A stretch of 64,000 nt of DNA, taken from contig CM041199.1 in NCBI GenBank assembly GCA_023078555.1, positions 5,585,315-5,649,314 of the forward strand. Direction: 5' to 3'. Positions within the stretch are counted from its first letter, which is position 1; the number at the start of each line of letters is the position of its first letter. Made by a program: the position numbers and the translations under genes. The notes under the pieces were generated by a model. The model did not search any database, was not told where the DNA came from, and worked only from the letters and a program-made list of their open reading frames with translations. The DNA is from Ulva prolifera. Taxonomy: Eukaryota; Chlorophyta; Ulvophyceae; Ulvales; Ulvaceae. This document shows, piece after piece, positions 1 through 12,346 of this stretch.

Positions 1-1507
1 CTACCAACTCTATCTTTGTTATGGATCGGGCTTCTACACGGGCAGATGATGAACGAATGACACCTTCTACGTATGTGCGTGCTGCTGGAGTCACTAGCTG
101 CAAGCCGGCAGTGCCCAATTGGGTCCTGTAATGTGCAGGCGATGCGCTCTTTTCAACAGGCCTTTCGAATCTCACGTTTCCTTAGAGTTTCATCGGATCG
201 CCATATCGCCGTCAGAGCCAAGGCACATTGGACATCGTAGCAACGTAGCAAAACTGGTTCGGAATTGAGCCTGCTGCAAGCACCGCTGTCTCCAGGCTGT
301 CGTCTCGAACCAATCACATAGCGTCACAGCATTCTAGGCTGCCACGTAGGCCGTCTCGTTTCCCGCTGTGAGGTGGTGGGAGGCGGTTGGCTTTGGTCCA
401 TCACCGTGAGCTGACAGCTCCGGTATAGCTATTGCTCTCGAACGGGCTGTGAAGCAGACGGCTATTGATTGACTCTCGTGGAGATAGTGGGTTACTGCTG
501 CTCTTCACCCAGTAGTTTAGCAACATACAAGTGCCGCATCTAATACATGCTACGGGCGAAGTCTGAGGGGCCGGCATAAGAGTGCCACGGCCTGGTCTCA
601 TGTGTTCGCATATATGACTCAGTCGCTTGTACACATCATTGCGACTTATGTGAAGCAGGCAATCACACACAGATGGCTTGGACTTGGGGCGTGAGACATG
701 TCTTCAGGCGTCGTATCAGATGGCGCGCACCGTTTGACTGGCGCAATCCGCGTGCGCACATGCATGCACCGATGTTTGCTACGGTGGCGATCACACCGGA
801 GGTGTGTAAGTAGCAGACGTAGAAATGATTGACCCAGTGGCAGCCTTGAATCTACTAGTCAAGTTTCGCAGAGCGGGTGTTGCAGTTTGCATCCACCGAT
901 GCCTGCATGTCTTGCTGGACCTGTCGGTGTGCATCATTTTCTGGAAAAGTCTGACACTTGTTTCTGTACTTTCTTCTCAAAATTACAATTCTTCGTCAGC
1001 AACTCTCAAGGGCGTACCGGAACAAGTGTTGCTGAAGACCGCGTTTCTGACCACTGCAAACAAGTGACCAGGTATACCCGACCGGTTGCTGTTAAACATT
1101 CTACTTACTGTTTCATGTGGAGTATTACCCGGGAGTATTCAGATGTTCGACCTTCCGCCTGCCATCTCCTTGCAGTTGCTCCGAGACAGCCATCTAATGT
1201 CCGGCGATCCTACTGTCGCCCCCGCTCAAACGTCACTCATGTCTCTCACAGCTGCTAGTAGATATGCTTGTGATGGCATGCAGTCCACTTGAGGAGAGGT
1301 ACCGTAAGGGGTCTTCTAACCTCGGCTGCGTATGCCTCTGTCTCACAGGCAATTTCACGGCTTCAAGTGTTATGTGCTCCGTAGAATGCTGTTATGGTAT
1401 TGCATGACGATAGTTATTTGACTGCTTGCCGGCGCGTTTCGTTGGGAGAGTTCGGAACCGATATTACTTCTGATGTACATGCCTTGACAATTGCACGCGG
1501 AACGTGA
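1..1507. other. Intergenic, no recognised gene
   Basis: No open frame here resembles a known protein, and the short frames lack the GC-rich, well-bounded look of the exons elsewhere in the window. It presumably holds the promoter and 5' UTR of the LRR gene that follows, but I see no identifiable motif. The left edge of the window may cut a neighbouring gene. Confidence 0.6.
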
Positions 1508-4500
1508 ATGGTGGAATTGTCAGCAGTGTATATGCTGATGCAGACGATGCGTGCTTCCGTGAGCAAATCCGATGATGAGGCAGAATCGCCAACGTCTGCG
1601 TGCCACCTCGACACAGCGACGACGGACCCGATCTGGCCAGCGCTACAGCTCTGTAGTCAAGATGCCGATAAAGATGTTGAGATTGCCCATGATGATTGCA
1701 GTCACGCGCTGCCGCCGATGAGTTTTCTGTATTGCGAACCCCCGCGTGACGTGCCCTTGCTGGCACACCAGTTCGATCCTTGTGGCCGAAGTCTGTGTCA
1801 GAGCCAAGGAAGGTGGATGACATTGATGATTGGGTTGATGCGAGATCCGGCGAATGTCCTAGTGGTCTGCGCCGTGCAAGCGTGCTTGCATTTGGAGTCT
1901 ACACTGGGTGATGCTGGCACGTCTCGCCCCGATCCAGGCACGTGCGACGCCTCGATGAACGCCTCGGCGCGCTCAGGCAACTGTGAGGCTGATGACCAGA
2001 CAACATATGATGCTCTCAGAATCCCATCGCGTTGGCTGTGTGCCGGCAACAATGCTGCCTCTACCAGCTCTCGGTCACCAGCCGACCAAGACAACTCTGC
2101 TGCCTACGAGGCAAGTGCTCTGAGGCAGAATGATGCACAGTCTCATTTGAGCGGTAACGCTGAGACGCAATCAACAGTTTCCCTTCCAGCATCTGTGTCG
2201 CCCCTTTGCATCCCTGTGGCCAAGGCAGTGCAGGAGCAGAGCTGGAGTACCAGTCCGGCCCTCCGAGCAGTCGACCAACCCCGGCAACGTCATATCATTA
2301 TTAATTCGCCTTCGTCTGTAGCCGGTCCCATAACCCCTGAACTTGATGAATGGGTAGCGGATGTGAGGGGCAATATTGAGCCACAAGGTGCCCATGATTC
2401 AAACAGAATTTCAAAGCCAAATTGCGGGGCCCAGTCCACAGCAGATTCCTCTTGCGGCTCTTCCGAAGCTAGGCCCTGTTTTTTATCGTTCCATGACACG
2501 GCGCTTCCACCCTTCATCATCGAAGAAGCCCAAGACGACGTCTGCTTCACTGGATCTCATTCTCTTCTGCTCGGGCACTCTGCTTCCCCACAGATGGCCA
2601 TTCCAGAATGGGCAGAAGAGTATCCTCATAGCAAGCTGCAGCCGCAATCAACTCGGTGCTTGCCGATCCTCTCTGCTGCCTTTGCGAGGAGTCCAGAAGC
2701 TCCTGAGGAACAGGGAACGTCTTTCCAGAGTCAACCAGCGAGTTTGCTCGTGTCTGACGATGCGCAGTCGCCGCCACGGATTGCCACGCCTTTGGTCTCG
2801 TCTTATGACTGTCTCCCGAATGCGCCTATGGGCCCAGATGATGGCGAACACGGCGTCGCAGATGACACAGAGATCGAGTCGAGGACACCCCAAGGCAGTT
2901 CGTCCATCGATGCACCTGTTCCACAGGCCTCTACGACCATGCATACCGTTCGGGAGCAGCACCCAGATGTCCCGCTGCGTGGAGTTGCAGGCCGTGCAGC
3001 GCCACAGCTTGCGCAGCTAGATCAGCATCTGCTGGACCGTGTCTTGCTTAAGGTTGCAGCGGGTAGCAGTAGTGGCGCACTGAATGCCGCTGCTGTGTCC
3101 TGCCGCCGCCTTCGTAATGCTGTGCGGCGCATCGCGGGCAGCGCTGGGCCGCCCACCCTTGACTCGGCGCCGCCAGTGGACGCTGCAACTGCTGCGCTTG
3201 ACATCCGTGCGCTGCACAGTTTCCCTTCCCTTCACACGCTGCGCCTGCCAAAGCTGGATCGCGGCATTCCAACGCTGCCTGTCGACCTGTTCCGGCTTCG
3301 CCACCTGACGCTGCTCACACACCTTGACGTCGCCTGCGCTGCGGCTGTGCCGTCATTCCAGCCGCTGCGTCTGCTGCCAAACCTGCGGAAGCTCTCGGTA
3401 TCAGGCGTCACTCTTGCACCTCCGCCAGACATACCAGATATCCCTGGATGCGATGTCACGCTGTACGCCAATCGGGCGCTCGCAGCGGCAACGCGTGGCC
3501 ATGTGTTACGAAACCTACCGCCTCTATCTGGTGTGCTCCCCTGCATGATCTCAGAGCCATGTTTCATTCTGTGCAGCATGATGGGTGTTGAATCAGCAGT
3601 GCCAATCTCTCTCATCATTCTTCTCAGCGTTCGCATGGACATGGCTCGTTCAGTAGTGTTGGTATTGTGTGTTTCTGGTGTTGCTTGTGCTGCTAGGTCA
3701 GTCTCTACATCTGATCCACCTTGATCTCAGATCAGGCCGTTGCGGATCAGGCTGTTGCAATTCATCCCCTGTGTATCGACTATCAAGAAGCCTGCATGTG
3801 TCATTTGCAGGCCTCCGAGTTGCCTCCAAGGCTCCGTCTGCACTGTTGCAGCAGATTGGAAATGCGCACTGCTGTGAAGGGCTGACCTATCTGCGTCTGG
3901 GCTGTTGCAACATGCCGCAGCTCGCGCCGCTGGCAACCCTGTCAAAGCTGGCGCGCTTGCACCTGCACATGCTGCGTGGGCAGGTCGGGCCACTTGCGTC
4001 GCTCTCACAGCTCACGTATCTCCACCTCCACGGCTCGGTGGAAGACCTGCCGCAGTCCCTCGGCTTTTTCCGGAAGCTGCAGAAGCTCAGTCTCATCAAG
4101 TGTCGCCGCCTGCGGCCGGACGAGGTGCGTGCCATCGGCACGCTCTCGGAGCTGACGTCGCTGGAGCTCCCCCACAGCAAGGCCATGCATGCGCTACGGG
4201 ATGTGCGGCCTCTCTCCAGGCTCATGGTGCGCCCCTGGCCCTCCGTGTGGTGCCACTGGTCTAGCTGCAGCAGCTTGGCATCTCATTTGCACTTCGTTGC
4301 TTTGCTGTACCCCGGATGAATGAATGACCCGCAACCTGCTGCTTCATGCTTCGCTTGACTGTAGACACGCTTTTTCAACCCAATCTCAGTTCCTGGACTG
4401 TGGTGCGTGTCTGTCTGATGCAGACATGGGCAACATCGACCCGGGAACCCATCGCGTGCATGTGATGGGCTCAGGGAGTGGTCGCTACAGGCAGTGTGCT

Positions 4501-5506
4501 TCAGGGCAGTGTAATCGTTGCAAGGGATGCACTAACTGTCTGGCAGTGCGCACAAACACGTGTACCTCCTGCAGCGCACTTGCAGAAGGCTGCATTGTTT
4601 ATATGCTGGCGCATGCTTGGTCAGAGCTGATGATAGAGGACAATGCTCTGTCCTCTGTCTGGGGTGAAGTATGCTGTCTCAGGTCCCATTCCTGCATGCC
4701 TCCGTGTGGCATCTGTACGCGTCATGTTTGCTGCCCGAATGCGCTGATTAGACATTGTTGTATGGAGACACAGGCAGGTCACTTGATGGCATGTGACCTG
4801 ATTCATCACCAGGCCACCAAAGTGGCATCTACCCTGACATATGCGTTTGTGCATGCAGTCCCTGCAGCATCTGTCGCTCGCGATGCCAGACTCCGGCATC
4901 GCCCCGCTGATCGGCCTCACTTCACTGACCTTCCTCCGCCTGAAGTGCCGCATGCCGAGCACTGACGTCCGGCAGCCTACGAACAGCGTCCCCCTGGCAG
5001 CCGGCCTCTTCACTCCACCTTTCATCCTCTGCAATCTCGCCACATCCGACCTCAGCACTCCGGGCGCGGTCGTCAATGCGGCTGCAACGTCTGTGGCAGA
5101 GTCCACAGTCACGGTCGCATTCGCGCTTGCATGTGCTGCCATGACTCCTCTCGCTGTGTACGCCGCCAAGCGCATGTGGCGTGCAATCGCTCCTGCGCCG
5201 GCCGAGTTGCGGGACGGCTCGTGTGCAGGCCGCCTGAGTGACCTCGCGCAGATGCAGCAGCTGGAGTGGCTGGAAGTGAAGAGCAGCACACTGCCGACAG
5301 CAGCAGAGTGGTCAGCCGCTCTGGCGCCGCTGACGCGCCTGCGGCGGCTCGATGTTCGGAACACTGCGTTCCAAGATGTCACGGCGCTCCGCAACATGAC
5401 CCACCTGAGCGTGCTGCTTGTTGCTGGTTGCAGTGGTCTGCCCCGCAGCGATCGAGTGCTGCGTGACAAAGCTGGCCTGAGCGCCACCTCTGAGGTGAGG
5501 CGGTAA
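1508..5506 (+). CDS. F-box-like / leucine-rich repeat protein
   Basis: Three exons keep phase: 1508-3530, 3811-4226 and 4859-5506, giving about 1028 residues. Donors are GTGTGC and GTGCGC, acceptors TTGCAG and ATGCAG. Residues 1-500 are Ser/Pro/Gln-rich and look disordered. Around residues 500-545 a stretch with LDQHLLDRVLLKVAAG and an AAAVSCRRLRNAV-like segment resembles an F-box. After that come leucine-rich repeats (LTYLRLGCCNMPQLAPL, LTYLHLHGSVEDLP, LTRLRRLDVRNTAFQDV). Such proteins commonly act as substrate receptors of SCF ubiquitin ligases, but no target can be inferred. Between two LRR blocks, about residues 893-918, lies a hydrophobic run (VTVAFALACAAMTPLAVYAA) that could span a membrane, which is odd for a soluble LRR protein. 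The ATG at 1508 opens the frame; an upstream 5' exon cannot be excluded. Confidence 0.7.
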
Positions 5507-7690
5507 GGGTGTCCATGTTCGCGCCGTAGATGTTGTATCGTTTGGGGCAGTGCTTGCTGAACTGTTTTGCGGTGGGACCCTCTGCAGCTTTGGCATGCCT
5601 GTTGTGCATACTCCAACCCTGCTGGATTTTCAGGCTGCACATTTTTGCGGAAGAAGTAGGGGTTCTGCTCGTGCATGTCGTATGTGTGATTGTGTAGCTA
5701 GCAGTGTCATGATGATTGTGTCAACCCGAGATAGTACAAACAAACCTCGGATTGCCACAATGATTGTACATGTAGTTCTGTATGTCGTGAAGCAGGCAGC
5801 GGCACGAGCGGGGGTGTTGTGGATTCAGCATATTGTCTAGCGTCAGTGCGCTGCAGTGCTTGCCCACATATTTATATATAACTCCAGATGACGTTGCACT
5901 GTGATGATGTGGAAGATACATTGTTCGATGACTTGCAGTACGAAAAAGATCGTCGTTGCTGTGAAGGTTGCAATTGCTTTGTAATATTTATGAGAGAGAT
6001 ATACACGAAACGGCTCATATCTGTGGAGGCATTTAAAAATCTGACGACCATGTGCAGTCCTATCACCTGGATTATATGCAGTGTTGCTGCATCCACAGGT
6101 ATGGGAGAAGCTGCAGTGCTGACGTTGGCGCAGGGTGCTCTCACTGCAGCATTGCTGTGGGATAGGTGTCTAGGCATACATTTGTATAGTGGTCGGCGAT
6201 TGTGCCACAACCTGGAAGTATCTGCCCAGATTCACTAGCAGCTCAGTGTGGCTGCTGTATTGTAAGTTCAATGCTTTTCAGAGGTTGTACCACACGCTAT
6301 GATGTTGATCGGGCGCCACGGTTCTTGGTCTCATGTTATTGACGAAGCTGCGTTGAACCGGAATGATATGCTGTGAATGCAGAGCCCGAATACTGCCGTG
6401 CACCAGTGCATGCTCTGAAGGTGAAAGTCGTAGAGGCAGGTTGAGTCCACCGCCCCGCGCATCCAACACAACACAGTCATGGCATCACCTCCCCCAGACA
6501 CCCCAGGGCCAAGGCTCCAATCTCACCCAGCCACTGTGGCGCAGCCTCAGAACACAGACCCACACCGCACTCGTGGACACACACCCACGCACCCACTTCC
6601 CGAACACCGCCGGAAGATGGCGCCGTGCGGGCGGGGAGGGGCACTCCGCAGCACAAGCCAGAAGGCCAACAAGCTGCAACAGGTCGCCGGACAGGGCGGT
6701 GAATGTCATCAAAACCAACGCGATCGCGTGCCCTTGGCCCGCAAGGTCAGAGTCTGAGAGGTAGGCAGCACCGCAGGCATTGTCCCATATGGACCCGCGA
6801 CATCTCACGTGTCACACGATGCATGCCGCATCCTCAAAGCGCCTCCGCGTTAATCTGATGAATCATGCATCATCAGATGACTCGGTATCGTGGACAATGC
6901 GTACCTGATCATGCTGAGATCGTGGACTCACAGGTGCCCTCCAATGCATGCAGATCTCACGAGTGTCACGCCCCACGCCCGCACTTCTACACTCACATGC
7001 TCGCCATCATGTGACATGACCGAAACTCTGTTGATGGGACTGTGCACGCTATCATGAAATACTTATGACATGTATGCATGATTACATATGACGGGCTGGA
7101 AATATGCATTAGCCGTATCCATTTGGAAATTGACAACTCCGAAATCCGGGACCGAAAGAAAAAGGCATCCAAGCAACATGCTGCCGCAAACTCTGACTTG
7201 CGCCACAGAATGCAACAACACGAGCCAACTCAGCGAGAGGGGACGGGCGAATTGCAACACCCGGCACCCCAGCATCACCACCAACACCATCAACACCGAC
7301 AACAAGGACAATGTCCAATAGGATACGGCTCAGAAAATTCAGATTTACTAATCGCTCGTAGTACTTGACTTTACTTTTACAATTGCTACATCAGACCACG
7401 AAACACCAGAGGCACTGTCATAAGGATCTGCAGGCCATGGCCGTGCGAGCAACTGCCGCACCAAAACCGCAACGGCGGAGACATGCCGATCACGATGTGC
7501 CACTGGGACAGGTGGCAGAACCGCCCCGATGGGTGCACCGTATACGTGCGATGTAGGATGTGAAGACATCAGCAGCACGTGAATATTTCATATGCTTTTC
7601 ACTACGGTGCCTACACAAAAAAGGAGACAAACCAGAACGAGCAGACATTAGCACACGCACAAGACCGGGCTCAACGGAGTCGATAAACGG
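5507..7690. other. Gene-poor stretch downstream of the LRR gene
   Basis: This is the presumed 3' UTR of the LRR gene followed by intergenic DNA. A TGTAA, the usual green-algal poly(A) signal, occurs near 6261. Open frames at 5888-6238 (+, 116 codons) and 6363-6764 (+, 133 codons) encode nothing I recognise and I do not call them genes. The right part may belong to the 3' tail of the LINE fragment that follows. Confidence 0.5.
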
Positions 7691-7696
7691 GGCTAG

Positions 7697-8330
7697 TTAC
7701 CCTCGTTTGTGTGTTATCACACTACGCAACCACTCTCCAGTGACCTTATTGTCGCGACCACGCTTCTCAAATCGGTGTTCAAGGAATGCCAACCACATGA
7801 CAGCCACGACCTTCTCACGGGTAAGATTTGAGTGTGTGATCGTGAGAGGGCTTTGTTTGGACGGCTGATCATGCGTGCCGAGACGTTTGGACACCCTGCG
7901 TGGCCCACGTCGGCGGCGATGCTCAGGCTCGGGTGGAGCCTGTAAGACAAGTCTGATGTGTGCATATCGTTTCAGTTCTGCCGCAATGGCCGTGATGCGG
8001 GAATGAAAGTCCCCGCCCGCCCCCTGCCCCCGTTGAGAGTGACCCCGAATTGCGGTGGATTCCACCGCAACAGGGAATCGCTCCGCCCCCATGTGTGTCA
8101 GCTTTGCGTACCAGCAAAGTTTAGCTGCCTTGATCATTGAGCTCACAGGCAGAAGGCCCGTGTCGGAAAAAAGAATCTCCTCTCTGCCAGTGCAGTGCAA
8201 TCGAATTGGTGCAGACCAAACACCGTGCGGATTGTCTTTTTACAGATGGTATCAAGTTTGTCAAGTTCAGTTTTCGGGCCAATCCAGACCTCAGCCCCAT
8301 ACAAAGCAGGAGTATATATATACTCCTGCT
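7697..8330 (-). mobile_element. 5'-truncated LINE (non-LTR retrotransposon) fragment
   Basis: Read on the minus strand, 8328-8160 gives TPALYGAEVWIGPKTELDKL and then an Arg-rich stretch. This is the 'LYG-EVW' segment found just after the reverse-transcriptase palm in many LINE ORF2 proteins. A one-frame shift near 8160-8200 is then needed to continue into SDTGLLPVSSMIKAAKLCWY and EKVVAVMWLAFLEHRFEKR, the usual post-RT region. Only this C-terminal end is left, so the copy is a dead 5' truncation, as target-primed reverse transcription typically makes. Its 5' edge falls on a 26-bp perfect palindrome (8305-8330). The 3' end, poly(A) tail and target-site duplication are not resolved. Family is uncertain; a decayed RT pseudogene of L1 or RTE type is the best reading. 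Confidence 0.6.
8305..8330. repeat. 26-bp perfect palindrome at the LINE edge
   Basis: The arms AGCAGGAGTATAT and ATATACTCCTGCT are exact reverse complements with no spacer. The right arm duplicates, inverted, the first codons of the surviving LINE reading, so the palindrome probably arose when the retrotransposon was truncated and joined. Confidence 0.8.
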
Positions 8331-9573
8331 AGTAGCTACATATATATGAATGCATAAACAAGGTGGAGCTGGGCGGTCACGGGAGGTAGTGGCAACGCAG
8401 CACTAGCCGCCACGCGCCAAGTGCCTAGTTCATCTTTGCGCGTACACATGATGCATATGTTCAGACCAAAAGCCATTTGACTGAAAGAAAGAAGAAATGA
8501 CATGATATCATGACGTGATCACATCGATTTTAATCTGATGATCTTCAAGCTTTTGCCATGATGCGCAGCATGCTGTCAATTCAGTTTAATGTTTGTTTCT
8601 GCCGTGATGTACAGGCAGCCGTGGCATATGCAATTGAGCAGCTGCAGCGGACCTCACGAAGTCTCAGGAGCCACTCGTGCTGGCCCCTCTGCACAATGTG
8701 AAGTAAACAAACGTAATTCATATTGTTGTGAGCTAGCTCTTTGTGAAAATGGAAAGACGGGACAGTCAAAAGCCACGCAGGACTGGTGATGTCATGAGCC
8801 CTTGACATGTCATCAGCCCTTGAATGTCGAATCGCTTCTAGAACGCTCTGGTCCTGATCTCCATGCATGTGACCTGTCGTCACACTGTCGTTCACTTTCC
8901 GAACTGTCGGAACGCCAAGCCCTTGAGAGCCGCGTCGTCAGTGAGTGTCCAGGATGTGTAGATCTGTACGGTTTGTGCTGCTTTGGCATCTGATGTGGTA
9001 TTCGGCCGGATCGGCCGAATCGGTCTTCCATAACCGGTCATAAAGCGTCGACCAGTTTCATGGCATGCCCACGTGCTTTACTTTCCACGTCGTCAGCGGC
9101 ACGCCATTCACAATGCATGGAGCCTGCTAGTGCCACCACCACCCGCCTAGCGCGCTATGTGCCCCCAGTAGTGCTTATGGATCTCAAAGAATGAAGATAC
9201 GACATCAGTGAAGCTGTCTCGTGACACAGCTGGGCCAACGATGTTGCGTGAATGCAAAGAGTGCCATCATGCAGCTCTACTGTTGCGGCCGCGAGGCAGC
9301 GCGCCGGAGGCAGCACACATGTGCGACTGTGGGGAACGATATAGAATGCCCCTCTATGTAGACGTGCATTAGGTGGGTCTGAGCAGCGGCTCTGTAGGCT
9401 TTGCGATGGAAGTACCGCACTGCAGACCTGCCGAAAGGCTGCCCATCGCGACCCCGACTGTGCGTCAAGCCCTACTCTAATGATCTAGCATAAATTTATA
9501 GATTCTATTGTCATATTGAGCATGCATGCTGTATGGGTGAGTGCAAGTCGTTGCGAGCGCAGTCCATTCAGGG
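8331..9573. other. Intergenic, no recognised gene
   Basis: Mixed-composition DNA with short frames only. Nothing matches a protein, RNA gene or repeat that I recognise. Confidence 0.5.
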
Positions 9574-11462
9574 GGTCATGCACTCCCGCTAAAGGGTGGG
9601 GCCAGTAAGGGCGCGCAAAATCGACGGCGATTTTGACTGATTGGGCAAGCTTTTGACTATTGTTTACGTCCAATGCACAATCTGGGAGGTCTAACTCGTT
9701 CGATTGGGGAAATCGGCCCATATTCGCCGATCAGGCTTCTTGGGTTGGGGAGAATCGCCATTTGGGGAACGCAGCTCCCCAATCCTCCCCGATCCTTCCC
9801 AATCGCACAGCCGCTTGCCCAATCCTTCCCAAACCATATCTGTGTAGGCTATAATTGCATTTAGGAGCCCCTGGGGGGTCGCGCCTGTTTCTATGGCCCC
9901 GCCAGGTGCTCTTGTGGTGACGTTTTAGTCTTAAGTCTGACCATCATGCCACTACGTCCCGGAACTCAATGTGTACACACCTGTGTGATACCTATTTAAG
10001 GCATGAAATATGTACCTCAGTTCAGCATACATTCTCTCCCGTTGGAGCACGTATCAGTTGACAGATCTGTCGACAGCTGTGCATGATTTGTTGGCATTCA
10101 CCATCGCAGCACTCTGCTCATCCAGGTCAGAGCTCTTCAATCAATTTCATTCACTTGTATTTAGAGCTATGAGTTACAATTCTGCGGACCGTTAGATCGC
10201 AATGTAGCATCACTATCACTGCCAATGAGCAGCCTCGATGGCAACCATATACCATATCCGGCTGCTTTAAGATACGATGCTGCCAATCGACATTGTCTGA
10301 TATAAAAGGAAGAGTCATCCGCGCCATATGCACGTGTTGGGTGCTTGTAATCGAAGGTGTCACATCCGTTGAGCTGATGCCTCTTTGATAAGGCAGCTGC
10401 AACGCACTGTAGCCCAGTGTGGATGTGCGCTGGTGTGGATTCGTGGCTGACTGAAGCGGGTTAGCAGATTATCCAACCAGCTGTCTCCTCGGTGTCATGT
10501 GGACATCGATTGAAAAGAAAAGACTGTGGTTGCAATGTGAAGGCCTCCATGCAGCTGCAGAGCTGGAAATAGTTCGCAGATCGTGCAGCTCATGAATCAA
10601 TGCTTACTCCACTGAATTCCTGGACTGCCCTGCGTAGTCTCATCGCTGTATAGTGGGAGGTGGTGAGTAGGCTTGGCGAGTCTCTTGCAACATGTGCATT
10701 TTCAGCACATGCACCATGTGTGTCCAGTCTTTCGCAAGGAGGCTACATGAATGATCACGATCACTTCGAAGCATATTTCAGCTGATAAGTCTCCGGCGTA
10801 TCCGTGGAATGATTTTATGTGTCGCAGTTGTGTCGCGTTGCGAATGATCACCGCATTCTGCTCTCACCAATGCGCAATTCATCAACCCAGTTTGCCAGCA
10901 GGCGCTACTGTCTGGCAAAACTGCAATATGTTACGCATGGTCCTATCGCAGATTAATCTGGCATTACCATTGCTGGTGCATGCGCGCGCAGGGGCTTGGC
11001 ATCTCACGGGATCACGTTGGTAACCTTTGTATGCCATACGCACATACATTCAGTACACTATAATTTAACAATTGACGGCCAGATAACCGCTAGCCGGCGA
11101 TGGTCAGACAGGTTCACGGCAGCCCAACGTCGTTACACATGGTGAGGTCACCCACACACACAACGAAAATGCACCGAGCACCAACAGAAGCAACAAAATC
11201 GTGTGCTGTATGTCATTTTTGATGCTCTCCGTGCACTGGATACGATGCCGCGTGATTGGGGAACAAATAAGCGCGATTGGGGAGAATCGCCCGTTCTCGC
11301 TGAAATGGGTCATCGCGTTGGGCAGGCTCCCCAACGCTGGGATCGACCTCCCAGAGTGCCCAAACAACATAGACAATACTCAAATGCTTCCCCAATTTGG
11401 CAAATTCGCTGTCGAATTTGCGCGCCCTTACTGGCCCCACCCTTTAGCGGGAGTGCATGACC
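9574..11462. mobile_element. Element A: 1.9-kb non-autonomous element with long terminal inverted repeats
   Basis: The left end (from 9574, GGTCATGCACTCCCGCTAAA) is repeated in reverse complement at the right end (up to 11462, TTTAGCGGGAGTGCATGACC). The match runs nearly unbroken through GGTGGGGCCAGTAAGGGCGC and the GCAAA next to it. It weakens inward over about 200 bp into parallel arrays of ATTGGGGA and TCCCCAAT motifs (9690-9830 and 11250-11400). The interior (about 9860-11200) has no transposase-like frame, so this looks like a non-autonomous DNA transposon. No clear target-site duplication is visible, so two separate solo insertions in opposite orientation remain possible. Confidence 0.6.
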
Positions 11463-12346
11463 AGTGCTCTACAGTTGGGTTTTTTCTTGGCGGGAAAACC
11501 GATGCCAAACCCTTGTTTTGGTCGGGCTGCCCCCTCCAAGACGGTCGGTAGATGTCGGGGTTTCCCGCCAACGCTGTGGCAATCTGTCGGGGATGTTCAA
11601 ACCAAATTACGGGGTCATTTGCATTACAGCATTTGCCAACTGATTATTGCACGAAGCCTAATCAATTAAAGAATGGGTGCGGCACAGCTCTGTGCGCATC
11701 TTTGTGCGCATCTTTGAACTTGTACTTCGTAAAGTCGCTGTTCTTACAAGAGTCACATATCGTACAGTGCCACTGGTGAGAATTGTTGACCACGCCTTCG
11801 TTTTTGTCTTCTCCCGTTCACTAATTTGTGATCGTACTTCGTATTCCACCCATGGAAACTCAAGCTGGCGTGCGTGCACTTTGGTATCAGACAACCTTTA
11901 CCGAACGACAGAGCCATCCGCAGCTACTCTTTTCGAACAACTGGCTTCGTTCCTGTCTTTGTCAGCTGATGATGAAGCATTATCATGATTATCATGATCA
12001 GCTGTGCGCTTGGACACTCGGCCGGTAAACCCGAAGTTATGCAAGGTCATTCTCGCAACACTCAAGCAACAGGTAACACCGATGTCAGCAATAGTTCATT
12101 CCGTTTAGTGTTCTTCTGGCCGGACCAGGCCCGACAAGCTGTCGGGACTCCCGAGTCTTGACCAGGCCCGCCGAGCTGTCGGAATTCTGTCGGGGTTCCC
12201 GCCATGCCTCGGTGGCGGCCGGCGGGCTTCGCCCGCCAGCCCCCCCGTGGCTTGACGGGAAAACCGATGGCTCGCTTCGCTGGCCATCGGTTTTTTCGCC
12301 TTTTTTCCAATTTTTGTCGGGAAACCGATCGGTCTGTAGAGCACTG
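11462..12346. mobile_element. Element B: 0.9-kb MITE-like element abutting element A
   Basis: It starts CAGTGCTCTACAG (11462-11474) and ends with the exact reverse complement CTGTAGAGCACTG (12334-12346). The CAGTG start is compatible with the hAT superfamily. Subterminal copies of CGGGAAAACCGATG occur near both ends (about 11491, 12257 and, degenerate, 12320). The right half carries strong hairpins: GGCGGGCTTCGCCCGCC at 12221-12237, and arms AAAACCGATGG / CCATCGGTTTT around 12260-12292. No transposase is encoded. A clean 8-bp target duplication is not visible: TGCATGAC precedes the left end and TGCAGCAT follows the right end. Confidence 0.6.

Noticed and set aside
12241-12300. Bacterial-type terminator as a sign of contamination
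   Set aside because: The hairpin and T-run lie within element B, flanked by its inverted ends, in a contig full of eukaryotic introns.
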